A stretch of 64,000 nucleotides of DNA, taken from contig NZ_JABWCS010000201.1 of NCBI RefSeq assembly GCF_013359945.1, forward strand, positions 1-64,000, read 5' to 3'. Below, in pieces: positions 37,597 through 47,500 of the stretch (positions are counted from its first letter, which is position 1; each line of letters opens with the position of its first letter). The position numbers and the translations under genes were made by a program. A model generated the notes under the pieces. That model saw only the letters and a list, made by a program, of their open reading frames with translations, was not told the origin of the DNA and did no database searches. Origin of the DNA: Paenibacillus agri. GTDB lineage: Bacteria; Bacillota; Bacilli; Paenibacillales; Paenibacillaceae.

Positions 37597-38529
37597 TTAC
37601 TTGGCTAATAGCTTCCTCATGTCTTCGACAGCTTCCTGAAAATGAGGATACAGCCGGAATTCAATCTCCATGTTTACGATACCTTGATACTGATCTATCC
37701 ACTGGAAAACTTCCTCATAAGGGATATCGCCCCAGCCCACAGGCAAATGCAAATCACCGTAACCATAAGGCAGATTGCTCATGAATGCCTTGGCATCGTA
37801 CAGTTCCCCGAAGTTATCATGTACATGCAGGTGCTTCACATAAGGCAGCGCGGCTTCAATGGCTTTTTTGAAATCATAATCGTAAGCAATGGAAGTCAGA
37901 TAACAATGTCCAACATCTAGCGTAATCCCTACATTGTCCAGTCCGACGTAGCGAACATGCTCCACCAACGTCTGCGGATTCATGCCGTAGGTGTAATCAT
38001 TCTTAATATCGTACCAGATGTTGTTCTCTACTCCAATCGTAATGCCAGCGTCCTTGGCGATGCTCCCCAATCTACGCAGCTTCATAGCATCCTCTTCAAG
38101 CAAGATCTGAAATAGCTCTTCCCTTGGCAATCGGCCATACGTCGGAAAATAATGCTGCATAAGGTTATGGTCCGTCAACTCAGCAAAGGAGCTATGATAC
38201 ACGATGGTGTCCGCGCCAATCGCTGCTGACAACTCAATCCCTGCTTCGAAGACCCTTTCGTAATCATCGCCTTTACTGCACGACAGTAAATTCAATTCAT
38301 AGGGTAAATGCATCGTATATCCGAGCTCGTATTTATCCAGCACCTGGCGCACTCTCTCCAGCCGTCTCTGGTGAACACGGCCCCCGATCACTACGTCAAG
38401 TCCATGCAAGATGAGCTCGGCGTAATCGCACCCGGCGTTTGCAATATACCCCAGGTGGCGTTCCAGCACTTCTAAATCTCCATTCACAAGCTCTGCGTTC
38501 AGACTGATTCCAATCCCTTTTTTATTCAT
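37597..38529 (-). CDS. Sugar phosphate isomerase/epimerase-like TIM-barrel protein (AP_endonuc_2)
   Basis: A 310-residue protein with the xylose-isomerase-like barrel pattern: GCDYAELILHG, YTMHLPYELNLLS, ADTIVYHSS (His ligand), TIGVENNIW (Glu ligand), GITLDVGHCYLT (Asp and His), VKHLHVHDNFGE (HxH) and NMEIEFR (terminal Glu). These supply the usual divalent-metal site. It is the last gene of the LacI-controlled operon with the GH4 enzyme and PfkB kinase, so an epimerase or isomerase of the released sugar is likely. GGAGG precedes ATG. Confidence 0.85.
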   Translation of the reverse strand: MNKKGIGISLNAELVNGDLEVLERHLGYIANAGCDYAELILHGLDVVIGGRVHQRRLERVRQVLDKYELGYTMHLPYELNLLSCSKGDDYERVFEAGIELSAAIGADTIVYHSSFAELTDHNLMQHYFPTYGRLPREELFQILLEEDAMKLRRLGSIAKDAGITIGVENNIWYDIKNDYTYGMNPQTLVEHVRYVGLDNVGITLDVGHCYLTSIAYDYDFKKAIEAALPYVKHLHVHDNFGELYDAKAFMSNLPYGYGDLHLPVGWGDIPYEEVFQWIDQYQGIVNMEIEFRLYPHFQEAVEDMRKLLAK

Positions 38530-38556
38530 ACGAGTGCCTCCTATTATACGCCCGGC

Positions 38557-39927
38557 TTATTCCCATTCTCCGAGAATATCTGCGTAAGCCTCAAGGTAAT
38601 CGTTCACCAAGCTTTTGGCCATGGAATAGGAATTGACAAGCGGATGCACCATCAGTGCCTTGATTGCGGAATCTTTGGATTTGTTCAACACAGCCTCTAC
38701 CGTATATCTTTCGAATAACTTCACATTCTTCATTAGTTGATAGGCATGCTCAGGCAGTTTCTTCGGTGTAACCGGAACCGCGCCTTCGGCCGTCATGCGG
38801 CAGGTGATTTCCAGAACATCATTTTTCTCAAAACCTTCGACATAGTCGCCGGCTGGAATGTTCAGCACAATATGCTTCTCAATGCCTTGATTCATCGCTC
38901 TCGCGAAGTCCAGCATGACACCGGCATAGCCGAGTGTGTTCGGCATTTCCAGCTTCTCGTTCTCTGCGGGTTGCTCAATCGGGCCTTTGCTTGTTTCGAT
39001 AGCCATATATGAAGACTCACGTTTGTGCATGAACCGCAGGTAGGTTTGCAGTGCTGCTTCCGGATCAGCGTCGATGTCCATTTCTCCCAGCACACGCAGC
39101 ATCTCTGCATTGTTAGCTTCAACGAACTTGGCGCGGGTATCGCCACTCTTCATGATGTTCTCAACTGCTTGCTCCCGGTTATAGTAGTAATACAGGTACT
39201 CATTAGGCAGTAATTTAAGCGTGTCGATCAAATCGGGATCGAACATTTTGAACTCGCCAACCTTGGCAATAAACGCTTTATCCGATACGAGGTCTTGCAG
39301 CAATTCTTCGCCGTCCTGTACAACGCTCGTAATCCAGGAAAGATGATTCAGTCCAACAAACTCCACATAAAGCTCGTCTGGGTTAGCGTTAATCGCTTCG
39401 GCAATGCGGATCTTGGTCGAACTTGGTGTATCACAAATACCGATCACACGGTCATAACCGGCGGTGTGCATGGCTTGCGTGACAAGCCCGGATGGATTGG
39501 TAAAGTTGAACACCCAAGCGTTTGGCGCCAGACGTTTGATTTTCTCACAATAATCCAGCAGTACAGGAATCGTACGAATTGCCATGGAAAAGCCCCCAGG
39601 ACCCGTTGTTTCTTGTCCAATTACGCCATACTTCAGGGCAATTTGCTCGTCGATAACACGGGAGCGGTCATTCCCTACCCGAATGGTCGTGATAACGTAA
39701 TCCGCATCGGTGAGAGCATATTCGATATCATCGCTAAATTCCAGCTCCATGGGAATGCCGCTTTCCGCAACGACATGCTTGCACAACTTGCCGATGATTT
39801 CTAATTTCTCACGGTTAATGTCATACATGACGAATTTCGTGATTCCAATCTCTTGGGCCAACATTGTTAAGCTCTTAGTGAAAAATACCGCGCGAACACC
39901 CGCGCCCCCGATTAATGCCAATTTCAT
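38557..39927 (-). CDS. Glycoside hydrolase family 4 (NAD- and metal-dependent, phospho-glycosidase-like)
   Basis: A 456-residue enzyme. GGAGVR (7-12) is the NAD-binding loop; FNFTNPSGLVTQA (about 140-152), ICDTPSS (metal Cys165) and VGLNHLSW (Asn194, His195) form the GH4 site. The mechanism of the family is oxidation-elimination using NAD+ and Mn2+. The CDTP variant resembles the 6-phospho-beta-glucosidase branch, yet no PTS transporter lies nearby, so the phosphorylated state of the substrate is uncertain. AGGAGG precedes ATG. It sits between the kinase and the TIM-barrel gene. Confidence 0.88.
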   Translation of the reverse strand: MKLALIGGAGVRAVFFTKSLTMLAQEIGITKFVMYDINREKLEIIGKLCKHVVAESGIPMELEFSDDIEYALTDADYVITTIRVGNDRSRVIDEQIALKYGVIGQETTGPGGFSMAIRTIPVLLDYCEKIKRLAPNAWVFNFTNPSGLVTQAMHTAGYDRVIGICDTPSSTKIRIAEAINANPDELYVEFVGLNHLSWITSVVQDGEELLQDLVSDKAFIAKVGEFKMFDPDLIDTLKLLPNEYLYYYYNREQAVENIMKSGDTRAKFVEANNAEMLRVLGEMDIDADPEAALQTYLRFMHKRESSYMAIETSKGPIEQPAENEKLEMPNTLGYAGVMLDFARAMNQGIEKHIVLNIPAGDYVEGFEKNDVLEITCRMTAEGAVPVTPKKLPEHAYQLMKNVKLFERYTVEAVLNKSKDSAIKALMVHPLVNSYSMAKSLVNDYLEAYADILGEWE

Positions 39928-39983
39928 TGTAAATCCTCCTCAAATTTAATATGGAATTAAGAATGAAGCTATAGAAACTGCGA

Positions 39984-40913
39984 CTAATTTTCGGCCAAAA
40001 ACGCGGTCAACTCAGGTAACGTAGGAAATCCTGCGTTGCCTCCGCGATTCGTAACTGAGAACGAGCCACAGGCGGTACCAAAGTTCAAGCAGCTTTTCAA
40101 ATCATGACCATTCAGATAACCGTAGAGATAACCGGCATTAAATGAATCTCCAGCTCCAGTTGTATCCACAACGGTTACCCGGTAAGCAGGTTGATGCAGC
40201 ATCGTCCTTCCACTGGCAGCAATAGCTCCCTGCTCTCCAAGTTTGATGACAGCAACAGGTACATGAGCAGCGAATACAGAGAGGGCCTCCTTGACATCGG
40301 ATTTGCGAGTATAATGGAGAGCTTCCAGCTCGTTGCAAAAAAACACGTCCACAAATGGGATGACCTCAAAAATACCGTCGTACCACTCGCCAGATTCATC
40401 CCACCCAACGTCCATGGACACTGTCAAATTAGCTTGCTTGGCTTTCTTGACGAAAGTCATATATTCCTCATGGTTGGAGCGCCCGTTATATCCAGTGATA
40501 TGGACGTGTCGGACTTCGGACAGCAGCTGCCCCTTGACGTCATTCAGCGTAAATGCTGTGACGGTGCCATCGTGAGTGATAAAACTCCTGTCCGTTTCCG
40601 GATTAAATGCGATGCTGATCCCAGTACTTTGCGTTCGGCTAAAAGCAATGTCTGTAGCTACCCCATAACGCTGAAGTTCATCGATGATGAACCTTCCGCA
40701 ATAGTCGTCGCCTACAAGTCCAGTAATCATTGGGCGCATTCCAAGCTTGGCCATGCCCAACCCACTGAGTGCAGTCCCGCCCCCGATGTGAAAAGAGATA
40801 TTCGGCACCCGAATCTCTTGTCCCGCATCAGGAATGGCGTTGCAGCCGCTAACGACGATATCAATGTTCCCTGCTCCCACGAGCAGCACATCGTAAGATT
40901 TTTCAGCTTGCAC
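39984..40913 (-). CDS. PfkB-family carbohydrate kinase
   Basis: A 309-residue sugar kinase from a GTG start with AGGAGG upstream. LVGAGNIDIVVSGCN at the start, FHIGGGTALSGLGMAKLG (GG-x-A sugar-binding part) and VVDTTGAGDSFNAGYLYG near residue 250 (catalytic Asp, anion hole) are the PfkB signatures. It phosphorylates a monosaccharide, probably the product of the GH4 step. It is the first gene of the operon, directly downstream of the two LacI operators. Confidence 0.88.
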   Translation of the reverse strand: MQAEKSYDVLLVGAGNIDIVVSGCNAIPDAGQEIRVPNISFHIGGGTALSGLGMAKLGMRPMITGLVGDDYCGRFIIDELQRYGVATDIAFSRTQSTGISIAFNPETDRSFITHDGTVTAFTLNDVKGQLLSEVRHVHITGYNGRSNHEEYMTFVKKAKQANLTVSMDVGWDESGEWYDGIFEVIPFVDVFFCNELEALHYTRKSDVKEALSVFAAHVPVAVIKLGEQGAIAASGRTMLHQPAYRVTVVDTTGAGDSFNAGYLYGYLNGHDLKSCLNFGTACGSFSVTNRGGNAGFPTLPELTAFLAEN

Positions 40914-40947
40914 AAGAATTACCTCCTATCAATCTCGAATAATTATT

Positions 40948-40963
40948 CTGGTAACGTTACCAG
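40948..40963. promoter_or_regulatory. LacI-family operator O1
   Basis: CTGGTAACGTTACCAG is a perfect 16-bp palindrome with the central CG typical of LacI/GalR operators. It lies 35 bp upstream of the kinase start. Confidence 0.85.
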
Positions 40964-41004
40964 TTATAAATAAAAGAGTTGTAAGTGTTTTATCGTATGA
41001 TTAT

Positions 41005-41020
41005 CTGGTAACGTTATCAG
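41005..41020. promoter_or_regulatory. LacI-family operator O2
   Basis: CTGGTAACGTTATCAG differs from O1 at one base. The centre-to-centre distance is 57 bp, suitable for looping by a dimeric or tetrameric repressor. Confidence 0.85.
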
Positions 41021-41048
41021 ATTTGAGTAAAAAAGATGCCTGAGACTC

Positions 41049-42059
41049 TTACAGCAAGCTTCTCAGACTGCTTCTTTCCACCAGCTTGTGGCTAAGTACG
41101 ACTTCCTTAACTCCTGGCGATTGCCCTTCAATCATTTTAATCAGGATATCGACGCTCATTTGCCCGATCTGCTGAATCGGTTGATGCAATGAAGTCAGCT
41201 TCGGACGGACCGTTTCTGTAATACTCGAATCATCGAACCCAACAAGCGAAATGTCATCTGGCACCTTTAGATCATGGTCCACAATACAATTGAGTGCCCC
41301 TACGGCCATATCGTCACTGACTGCAAAGACAACAGTTGGCAGTTGTTCACTTTGTAGGAAAGTCTGCATAATATCATAGCCATCCTGCAGCTTGAAATTA
41401 CCGAAACGGACCCAATCCGGATTCACCGAGATCCCCGCTTCCACGAGTGCTTTCAAGTAGCCATCATAACGATAGCGCCCTGTCGAGAGCTCCTTCGTAT
41501 CTCCCCCGATAAAAGCGATACGCCGATGTCCCAACGAGATCAGATGTTTCACAGTGTCGTACGACGCTTGCATATCATCTATGTTGACCGAAGGGCAATT
41601 CACAGATGAATTCGGTTTGGCGCTGCAAAACACGGTGGGTGTCGTCAACGATTGGAGAAACCGCTCAATATGTTTATCCATCATCTCATGCATAATAATA
41701 ATGCCGTCAACCTGCATCTCCTTAAAGACCTGCAGATACTTCAATTCCTTGTCCAGATTGTCTTTGATGTTACCGACAAGAATGTTGTAACGATTCTGAC
41801 TTGCAGCTTCTTCAATATAACTAAGTGTGGAAGAGAAGAAACTGGTAGAGATATCGGAAGCGATCACACCAATCAGATTCGTCTTCTTGCTCACCAAACT
41901 GCGGGCAATGCTGTTAGGAACGAAGTTGAGGTCTTCAATCGCTTGCTGCACAATCAGCCTAACCTCTGGCTTCACATACTTCCCGTTATTCAGTACCCTG
42001 GATACGGTCGAGATGGAAACGCCGGCCTTCTTCGCGACATCTTTAATGTTGACAGACAG
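41049..42059 (-). CDS. LacI-family transcriptional regulator, apparent CTG start
   Basis: A 336-residue repressor. The helix-turn-helix is complete only if translation begins at CTG (42057-42059): SVNIKDVAKKAGVSISTVSR and VLNNGKYVKPEV, with the hinge NFVPNSIARSL next. AGGAGG lies 8 bases before this CTG; an in-frame TAA is seven codons upstream and no ATG, GTG or TTG lies between. The effector domain contains LIGVIASDIS, RIAFIGGDTKELSTGRYR and ISLVGFDDSSITETVRP. It should bind the CTGGTAACG palindromes and control the kinase-GH4-TIM operon. Confidence 0.88.
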   Translation of the reverse strand: MSVNIKDVAKKAGVSISTVSRVLNNGKYVKPEVRLIVQQAIEDLNFVPNSIARSLVSKKTNLIGVIASDISTSFFSSTLSYIEEAASQNRYNILVGNIKDNLDKELKYLQVFKEMQVDGIIIMHEMMDKHIERFLQSLTTPTVFCSAKPNSSVNCPSVNIDDMQASYDTVKHLISLGHRRIAFIGGDTKELSTGRYRYDGYLKALVEAGISVNPDWVRFGNFKLQDGYDIMQTFLQSEQLPTVVFAVSDDMAVGALNCIVDHDLKVPDDISLVGFDDSSITETVRPKLTSLHQPIQQIGQMSVDILIKMIEGQSPGVKEVVLSHKLVERSSLRSLL

Positions 42060-42122
42060 AACGTTTCCCTCCTCTTCTTAGCAATCATTATGGTTTTCAA
42101 TGATGCTCTAGTTGATAATCAA

Positions 42123-42152
42123 AATATATCAAAACGTTTTCAGATTCGTCAA
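42123..42152 (-). promoter_or_regulatory. LacI-gene promoter with overlapping cre-like site
   Basis: On the minus strand TTGACG (42147-42152), 18-bp spacer and TATATT (42123-42128). TGAAAACGTTTTGA (42129-42142) fills the spacer and matches the CcpA cre consensus at all but one key position, suggesting carbon catabolite repression. Confidence 0.6.
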
Positions 42153-42218
42153 CACTTTTTATTTTTTTATAATTTATGCTTTTTTATTCTGTAATATTTT
42201 CATTGTTAGCTGAAGCAG

Positions 42219-42265
42219 ACGAACCAGACAGCCGGGTTATAGTCTGGCAGTCTGGTTCGTTTTGT
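42219..42265. terminator. Terminator-like hairpin
   Basis: ACGAACCAGAC and GTCTGGTTCGT are perfectly complementary around a long loop, followed on the plus strand by TTTGTC. No plus-strand gene precedes it, so its role is unclear. Confidence 0.45.
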
Positions 42266-42302
42266 CTATGTGTTTCGCTTTGGGTGCGCGTCTTACTATG
42301 GC

Positions 42303-42380
42303 TGTGTGTTTCACTATCGCGGATGTTTCGATTCTGGCTGTGTGTTTCACTATCGCGGATGTTTCGATTCTGGCTGCGTG
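42303..42380. repeat. 36-bp tandem repeat, two full copies and flanking partial copies
   Basis: The unit GTGTTTCACTATCGCGGATG followed by TTTCGATTCTGGCTGT occurs twice without change; GTGTTTCGCTTTGGGTG-type partial copies flank both sides (42268 and 42378). It lies in a 780-bp gap (42060-42837) without a recognisable gene. Confidence 0.7.
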
Positions 42381-42559
42381 TTTCGCTTTGGGTGATGTTC
42401 GTTTTGTATATGTGATTAGGTTAGTATGTGTCTTAGTTTTGCTATGCCTTTATCTCTTATGTGCCTTTAGCTCTTCTGCGTCTTTAAATCTTCTGTGCTT
42501 CTAGCTCTTCTGTTCTTCGACAAACAACGGACTCCAGAAGCCTTATTACTATAGAATCA

Positions 42560-42735
42560 AGCCTTTCAGGAATTTAACGGACTCCAGAGCCCTTATTGGC
42601 AGAAATCATATTCAAAATCAGCTGTTTTAGAGCACATAGCGTCATCTGAGTCCGCTATGTGCTCTTAAAGCAGCTTTATTTGCAAATAAGGACTTTACGG
42701 TCCGTTAGCTCTGTGGGCGTGAGTTCAACCTTCAA
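42560..42735. repeat. Dispersed intergenic repeat, copy 2
   Basis: It contains ATAGCGTCATCTGAGTCCG, CAAATAAGGAC and GGTCCGTTAGCTC in the same order as 30221-30320. Two upstream copies of AACGGACTCCAGA (about 42527 and 42578) show internal repetition. GAGCACATAGCG and CGCTATGTGCTC form an inverted repeat. No ORF. Confidence 0.6.
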
Positions 42736-42837
42736 AACTGGCTGTTTTGATGAGGCCAAATCGACAAGCTATGTTGATAACGTTGTGTTGAGGATGCTGA
42801 GCCTGCTTATCTTCACCTGCTTCCATCAAACAAAACA

Positions 42838-44571
42838 TCATCCGAGCAAAGCCGCCTCTCTCCATCCTCCAAATAAGCTAATATTCTCTGCATTCACAGT
42901 AGCATAGGCTTCGCATAGAAAGCCGCTAACTTGCCGGCCATCGCTTAACTCCACTCGCCCTATCCCTAGCGGAGCAGGAATGGAGGCCGCAAATGCTCCA
43001 AAGGAAGCACTTGGCATTTCCCACAACTCTACTAGGATAGACGATCCTCCTTGCTCTGCGCGGATGAGACCCGGTTTAGGAGGCTCTGTCTGAAGCTTAT
43101 ACAGTTCATACTTCGGTGCGGTTACGGTTTCCTCCAGGAAAACTGCTCCCAGTCCCGTCATTTGATGCGTAAGCGGCATATCCCGCATATGCAATCCACA
43201 CACCGCAACCGTAATCCTATCTTCCTGCTTCAGCAGAATTCTGGAGGCCACAACTAGATTAGCTTCTTCTTCCGGAAGTGCGAACAGTGTAATCCCAAAG
43301 GGAAGCCCGGCTTCAGCCCACCCCGCAGGGAACGCAAGGGCACTGAGATCCAGCAAATTGCAATGATTGGTGTAGAGTCCCATTTTACTATTCGTCTCGA
43401 TCGGATTCGCCTTTACTTGTTCCCTCGTCCAGGTCCCGCCGCAAGTCGGCAACACGAGTACGTTACCTTCAAGCATTGCAGTAATGCTACGTCGAATCTC
43501 TGCCAATCGATGCTGTGCCTTGAAAAGAGAGGCAGACGTGAACTCCGGCTTGCTTCCCGAGCGCAGAACCGTTTCGGTCACAGGGAAGACGGAGCCTGTA
43601 TGCTTTTCCACAAAATCCTCAAGATCTGCCCAACGTTCTGCAACCAAAGGACCTTCATACAAGAGCGCCGCTGCTTCCTCCAGCAGGGAAATGTCAACTT
43701 CCTTCACACGCACGCCCAGCTCTGCTATTGCTTTTTTCTTGCGATTCCAAGCGATCTCGTATTGCTCCGCATAAGGCCCGTAGAACTGAAGCGAGCCTTG
43801 CGGAAGCAAAAAGGTGCCCGGCATAACTCCCCGCCGCAGGGGACGATCTATTGAATAAGGATCTTCGCGGTCTACTCCGCGAACTGCCAGGTCCACCCGC
43901 TCCGCATCATCCAGCACATGCGTAAATACAGTCACACAATCAATAGAACGGCAAGCAGGGAGTACCCCCTTGTTAGGCCATGCGCCTACGGCCGGTTTAT
44001 AACCGATCAGATGATTTAAGGCTGCGGGAACGCGCCCGGATCCTGCAGTATCAGTACCCAGCGCAAAAGCAGCCTGACCGCAGGCTACAGACACTGCCGA
44101 ACCGGAACTCGAACCTCCGCTAATTAACTCCGCACGAAGTGCGTTATGTGTATCGCCATAGGGACTTCTGGTCCCGACCAGTCCGGTGGCGAACTGATCC
44201 AGATTGCTTTTCCCAACAGGGATCGCGCCTGCTGAGATTAGACGCTCCACTACAGTCGCATGATGCTCCGGAACATAAGCAAAGTCAGGACAGGCCGCGC
44301 TCAGCGGCCAGCCAGCCACCTCGATGTTGTCTTTGACCGCAAATGGAATGCCCCAGAGTGGGAACTCTTCCGGACTCTTTTGCATCAGCTGGTCCAAGTA
44401 AGGTTGAATTCGCTCTAAGGATGGCGGGAGAATCCAGATGTTCTTCTCCTGAGTCTGCCCGGCCCGGTGAATAATTGCCGCTATGACATCCTGAGGCGTA
44501 AACTGACGGTTGCGGTATCCCTTTTGCAGTACTTCAATGGACAACAGATGAGGTACAGATTTCATCGTCAT
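42838..44571 (-). CDS. atzF: Allophanate hydrolase
   Basis: A 577-residue amidase-signature enzyme plus the C-terminal allophanate-hydrolase domain. Lys80 (GIPFAVKDNI), the cis-Ser near 155 (SGGSSSGSAV) and Ser178 (GTDTAGSGR) form the Ser-cisSer-Lys triad. The C-terminal part (VAVCGLHMRDMPLTHQM; KPGLIRAEQGGSSILVELW) matches the AtzF/DUR1,2 extension that aids decarboxylation. It hydrolyses allophanate to two CO2 and two NH3. Its ATG overlaps the carboxylase stop (ATGA). Last gene of the guanidine-I riboswitch operon. Confidence 0.93.
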   Translation of the reverse strand: MTMKSVPHLLSIEVLQKGYRNRQFTPQDVIAAIIHRAGQTQEKNIWILPPSLERIQPYLDQLMQKSPEEFPLWGIPFAVKDNIEVAGWPLSAACPDFAYVPEHHATVVERLISAGAIPVGKSNLDQFATGLVGTRSPYGDTHNALRAELISGGSSSGSAVSVACGQAAFALGTDTAGSGRVPAALNHLIGYKPAVGAWPNKGVLPACRSIDCVTVFTHVLDDAERVDLAVRGVDREDPYSIDRPLRRGVMPGTFLLPQGSLQFYGPYAEQYEIAWNRKKKAIAELGVRVKEVDISLLEEAAALLYEGPLVAERWADLEDFVEKHTGSVFPVTETVLRSGSKPEFTSASLFKAQHRLAEIRRSITAMLEGNVLVLPTCGGTWTREQVKANPIETNSKMGLYTNHCNLLDLSALAFPAGWAEAGLPFGITLFALPEEEANLVVASRILLKQEDRITVAVCGLHMRDMPLTHQMTGLGAVFLEETVTAPKYELYKLQTEPPKPGLIRAEQGGSSILVELWEMPSASFGAFAASIPAPLGIGRVELSDGRQVSGFLCEAYATVNAENISLFGGWREAALLG

Positions 44572-47500
44572 GATGCATTCACCTCCTCAGCAGGATATAA
44601 AGCTGCGATACAGTCGCCCGCTCGCACCTGGTCACCGGACGATACATAGAGCGAAGCGATAATTCCGTCATAAGGTGCCTTTTGCGGGAACTCCATTTTC
44701 ATACTTTCTTCTATTATAAGATCTTCGCCTTTCCGGACACTCTGACCCACTTCCACCAGCACCCGCCATACACTTCCTGACATGGAGCTGCTGAGGCCCA
44801 TACTTCCTTCAGGCAGATCTTGCTTTTCCAAAGCCTCCACACTTTCCGGTTCAGACACATGCTCGGCAATGCCAAGCTCCTTCCAATAAGCTCTCTCCTG
44901 CTGGAATGCAGCTTGTTGTGATTGACGGAAAGCGAAAGACTGCTCTTGAATCTGCTCCAGCCACCGGAGATAATCCCCCAGGTTAAACGTGGTCTCTTCT
45001 ACCTCCACAACGAATTCCCCACGTGGAAAATCCTCTCTCATCTGCAGCAATTCTTCCTGAGACACGGGGTAAAACTGAATTTGGTCAAAAAAGCGCAGCA
45101 ACCAGGGTTTTCCTTGCTCAAAATTCGCCGTTGACCTGAACTTGTTCCACATTTGCACGGTTCGGCCTACAAACTGATATCCCCCCGGTCCTTCCATCCC
45201 GTAGACACAGAGATAAGCTCCGCCAATACCTACGGCATTCTCCGGTGTCCAGGTGCGTGCAGGGTTATATTTCGTGGTAACGAGCCGATGGCGCGGATCA
45301 AGCGGTACAGCTACAGGTGCACCAAGATATACATCTCCAAGCCCCATCACGAGATAGGAAGCGTTGAATACCACCTCTGCCACTTCTTCCAATGAACCCA
45401 GTCCGTTCATGCGACGAATAAACTCCAGATTACTCGGACACCAAGGGGCATCAGGACGTACATTTTGCTGATAACGTTCAATGGCAAGCTGTGTTGCAGG
45501 ATCATCCCATGACAGCGGCAGCTTCACAATCCGCGAAGGGACTTCATTCGACTCCAGAGACGGCAGTAGCAGGTCCAGATCCAGAATGATCGCAGCCGCT
45601 TCCTTTACTGTAATCCGGGTCGTATCCAGATGAATCTGGAGCGAACGGATTCCCGGCGTCATTTCAATAAAAGGAATGTTCCCGCTATCCTTCACAGCCT
45701 GCATTAAGACATACACCTGAAAGCGGTAGAGCAGATCCAGCTCACGATCACCATACTCAATCAGAATGTTCTCGTCTCCAGAACAACGAATTCCGATTTT
45801 GAACCGGCGTCCATCCTCTTCATAAGCGAGCAGCGGCATATAACCACCCGTAGAAATGTCCTGCAATTGCGGCAGAGATGGGGTGGTTTGACCGTTCACC
45901 ATGGCGTCCAGGAAGGCATTTTGCTCTTCTCTAAGCTGCTCTGCTTCTTCTACCGTAATCAGTTTAAAAGAGAGTTTGTCTCCCGGCCGAAGCTGGCCCA
46001 CCTTCCAGAATTCAGCGGAAGCGGTCGTAACCGGACAGACGAATCCTCCCAGGCTCGGCCCATCCGGCCCAAGCAGTATGGGCATGTCTCCGGTCAAATC
46101 CAGCGCACCGACAGCATAAGCATTATCGTGTATATTCGAGGGGTGAAGTCCGGCGTCCCCCCCATCCTCTCTTGCCCATAACGGCGCAGGACCAATCAGA
46201 CGCACACCTGTCCGCGAGCTGTTAAAATGAACTTCCCACTCTGTCTCCGTCAACTGTTCCAAATATTCGGTTAGCAAATACTCCTCCGTACAATGGGGTC
46301 CCGGAATCACACCAATCGTCCACTTCTGTGTAAATTCTGGAATGGTTTGCAGCGAGAGCGGTTGCCGAACTGTACCCGGATGCGGATGCACCTTTAAGAC
46401 CGCGCCGGGACGAAGTGCACTGCCCATATGACCCCCGAATCCGCCCAGTGTAAATGTAGACGAGCTGCCGAGGGTTAGCGGCATATCCAATCCGCCGCCT
46501 ACGAGTAAGTAGCTGCGCATACCGCTAACAGATTCATTCAAAATCAGCGTCGAGCCTGCAGCTGTCAGCGTAGGTGTATATAAAGGAACTGACTTGCCAT
46601 CCAGCGTAGCCGCCATATCTGATCCGGTGAGGCAAAATACCATCTCATCCCTGAAGCGGTAGGACCCGCCACGTAATGTCATTTCCAGCCCTGCTGCATT
46701 CTCGGCATTTCCGAGCAAGATATTCCCGATTCTAAAGGACAGTGCATCCATTGGTCCGGAAGGCGGAACACCGATATCCCAATAGCCTTTTCGTCCCGGA
46801 TAGTCCTGCACAGTCGTCTGGACTCCCCCGTCAAGCACTTCAAGTGCATGTTCCACGGGATGGAATCCACTCAGCATATTCGTATACACCAGCCCTTCTT
46901 GAAACAGGTCCGTCGCCAGAAAAGTATGAATGTAAGTCTGATTCGTCGTTATGCCATACACACGCAATTGGTCCAGAGCTATCCTCATTTTCTCAATCGC
47001 CGCTGGCCTCGAATCCCCATGAACAATGATTTTGGCAAGCATCGGATCATACAGCGTAGTCACCTCAAGCCCGTTTTGAATCCATGTTTCGATCCTCGCC
47101 CCCTCTGGCCATACAATGTTATCAATGCGGCCATCACTAGGGCGGAAATCATGGAAGCAATCCTCGGCGTACAATCGGACTTGAAGACTATGACCTTGCG
47201 GAGGCTGGATGCGTTCGGCGAGATTCGTAAGATCTCCGGCAGCCTCTAGGATCATCCACTCCACTAGATCTACTCCCAGTACCTCCTCTGTTACACCGTG
47301 TTCCACCTGAAGACGAGTGTTCACCTCCAGGAAATAAAATTCCGTCGATTCAGGATCGTATAAAAACTCTACAGTCCCCGCACTGCGGTACCCGGCTGTC
47401 GCCGCCAGTCGGCGGGCGCTTTCGTGCATCTCATGCCGCGTGCTATCCGGCAGATTCGGAGCTGGTGTCTCCTCTATGATCTTCTGGTTCCTGCGCTGCA

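Noticed and set aside
40191-40973. 260-codon plus-strand frame opposite the PfkB kinase.
   Set aside because: Antisense to a complete, motif-bearing kinase; no SD and no family features.
42303-42380. Tandem 36-bp units considered as a CRISPR array.
   Set aside because: The units are directly adjacent with no spacers, and no cas genes are present.
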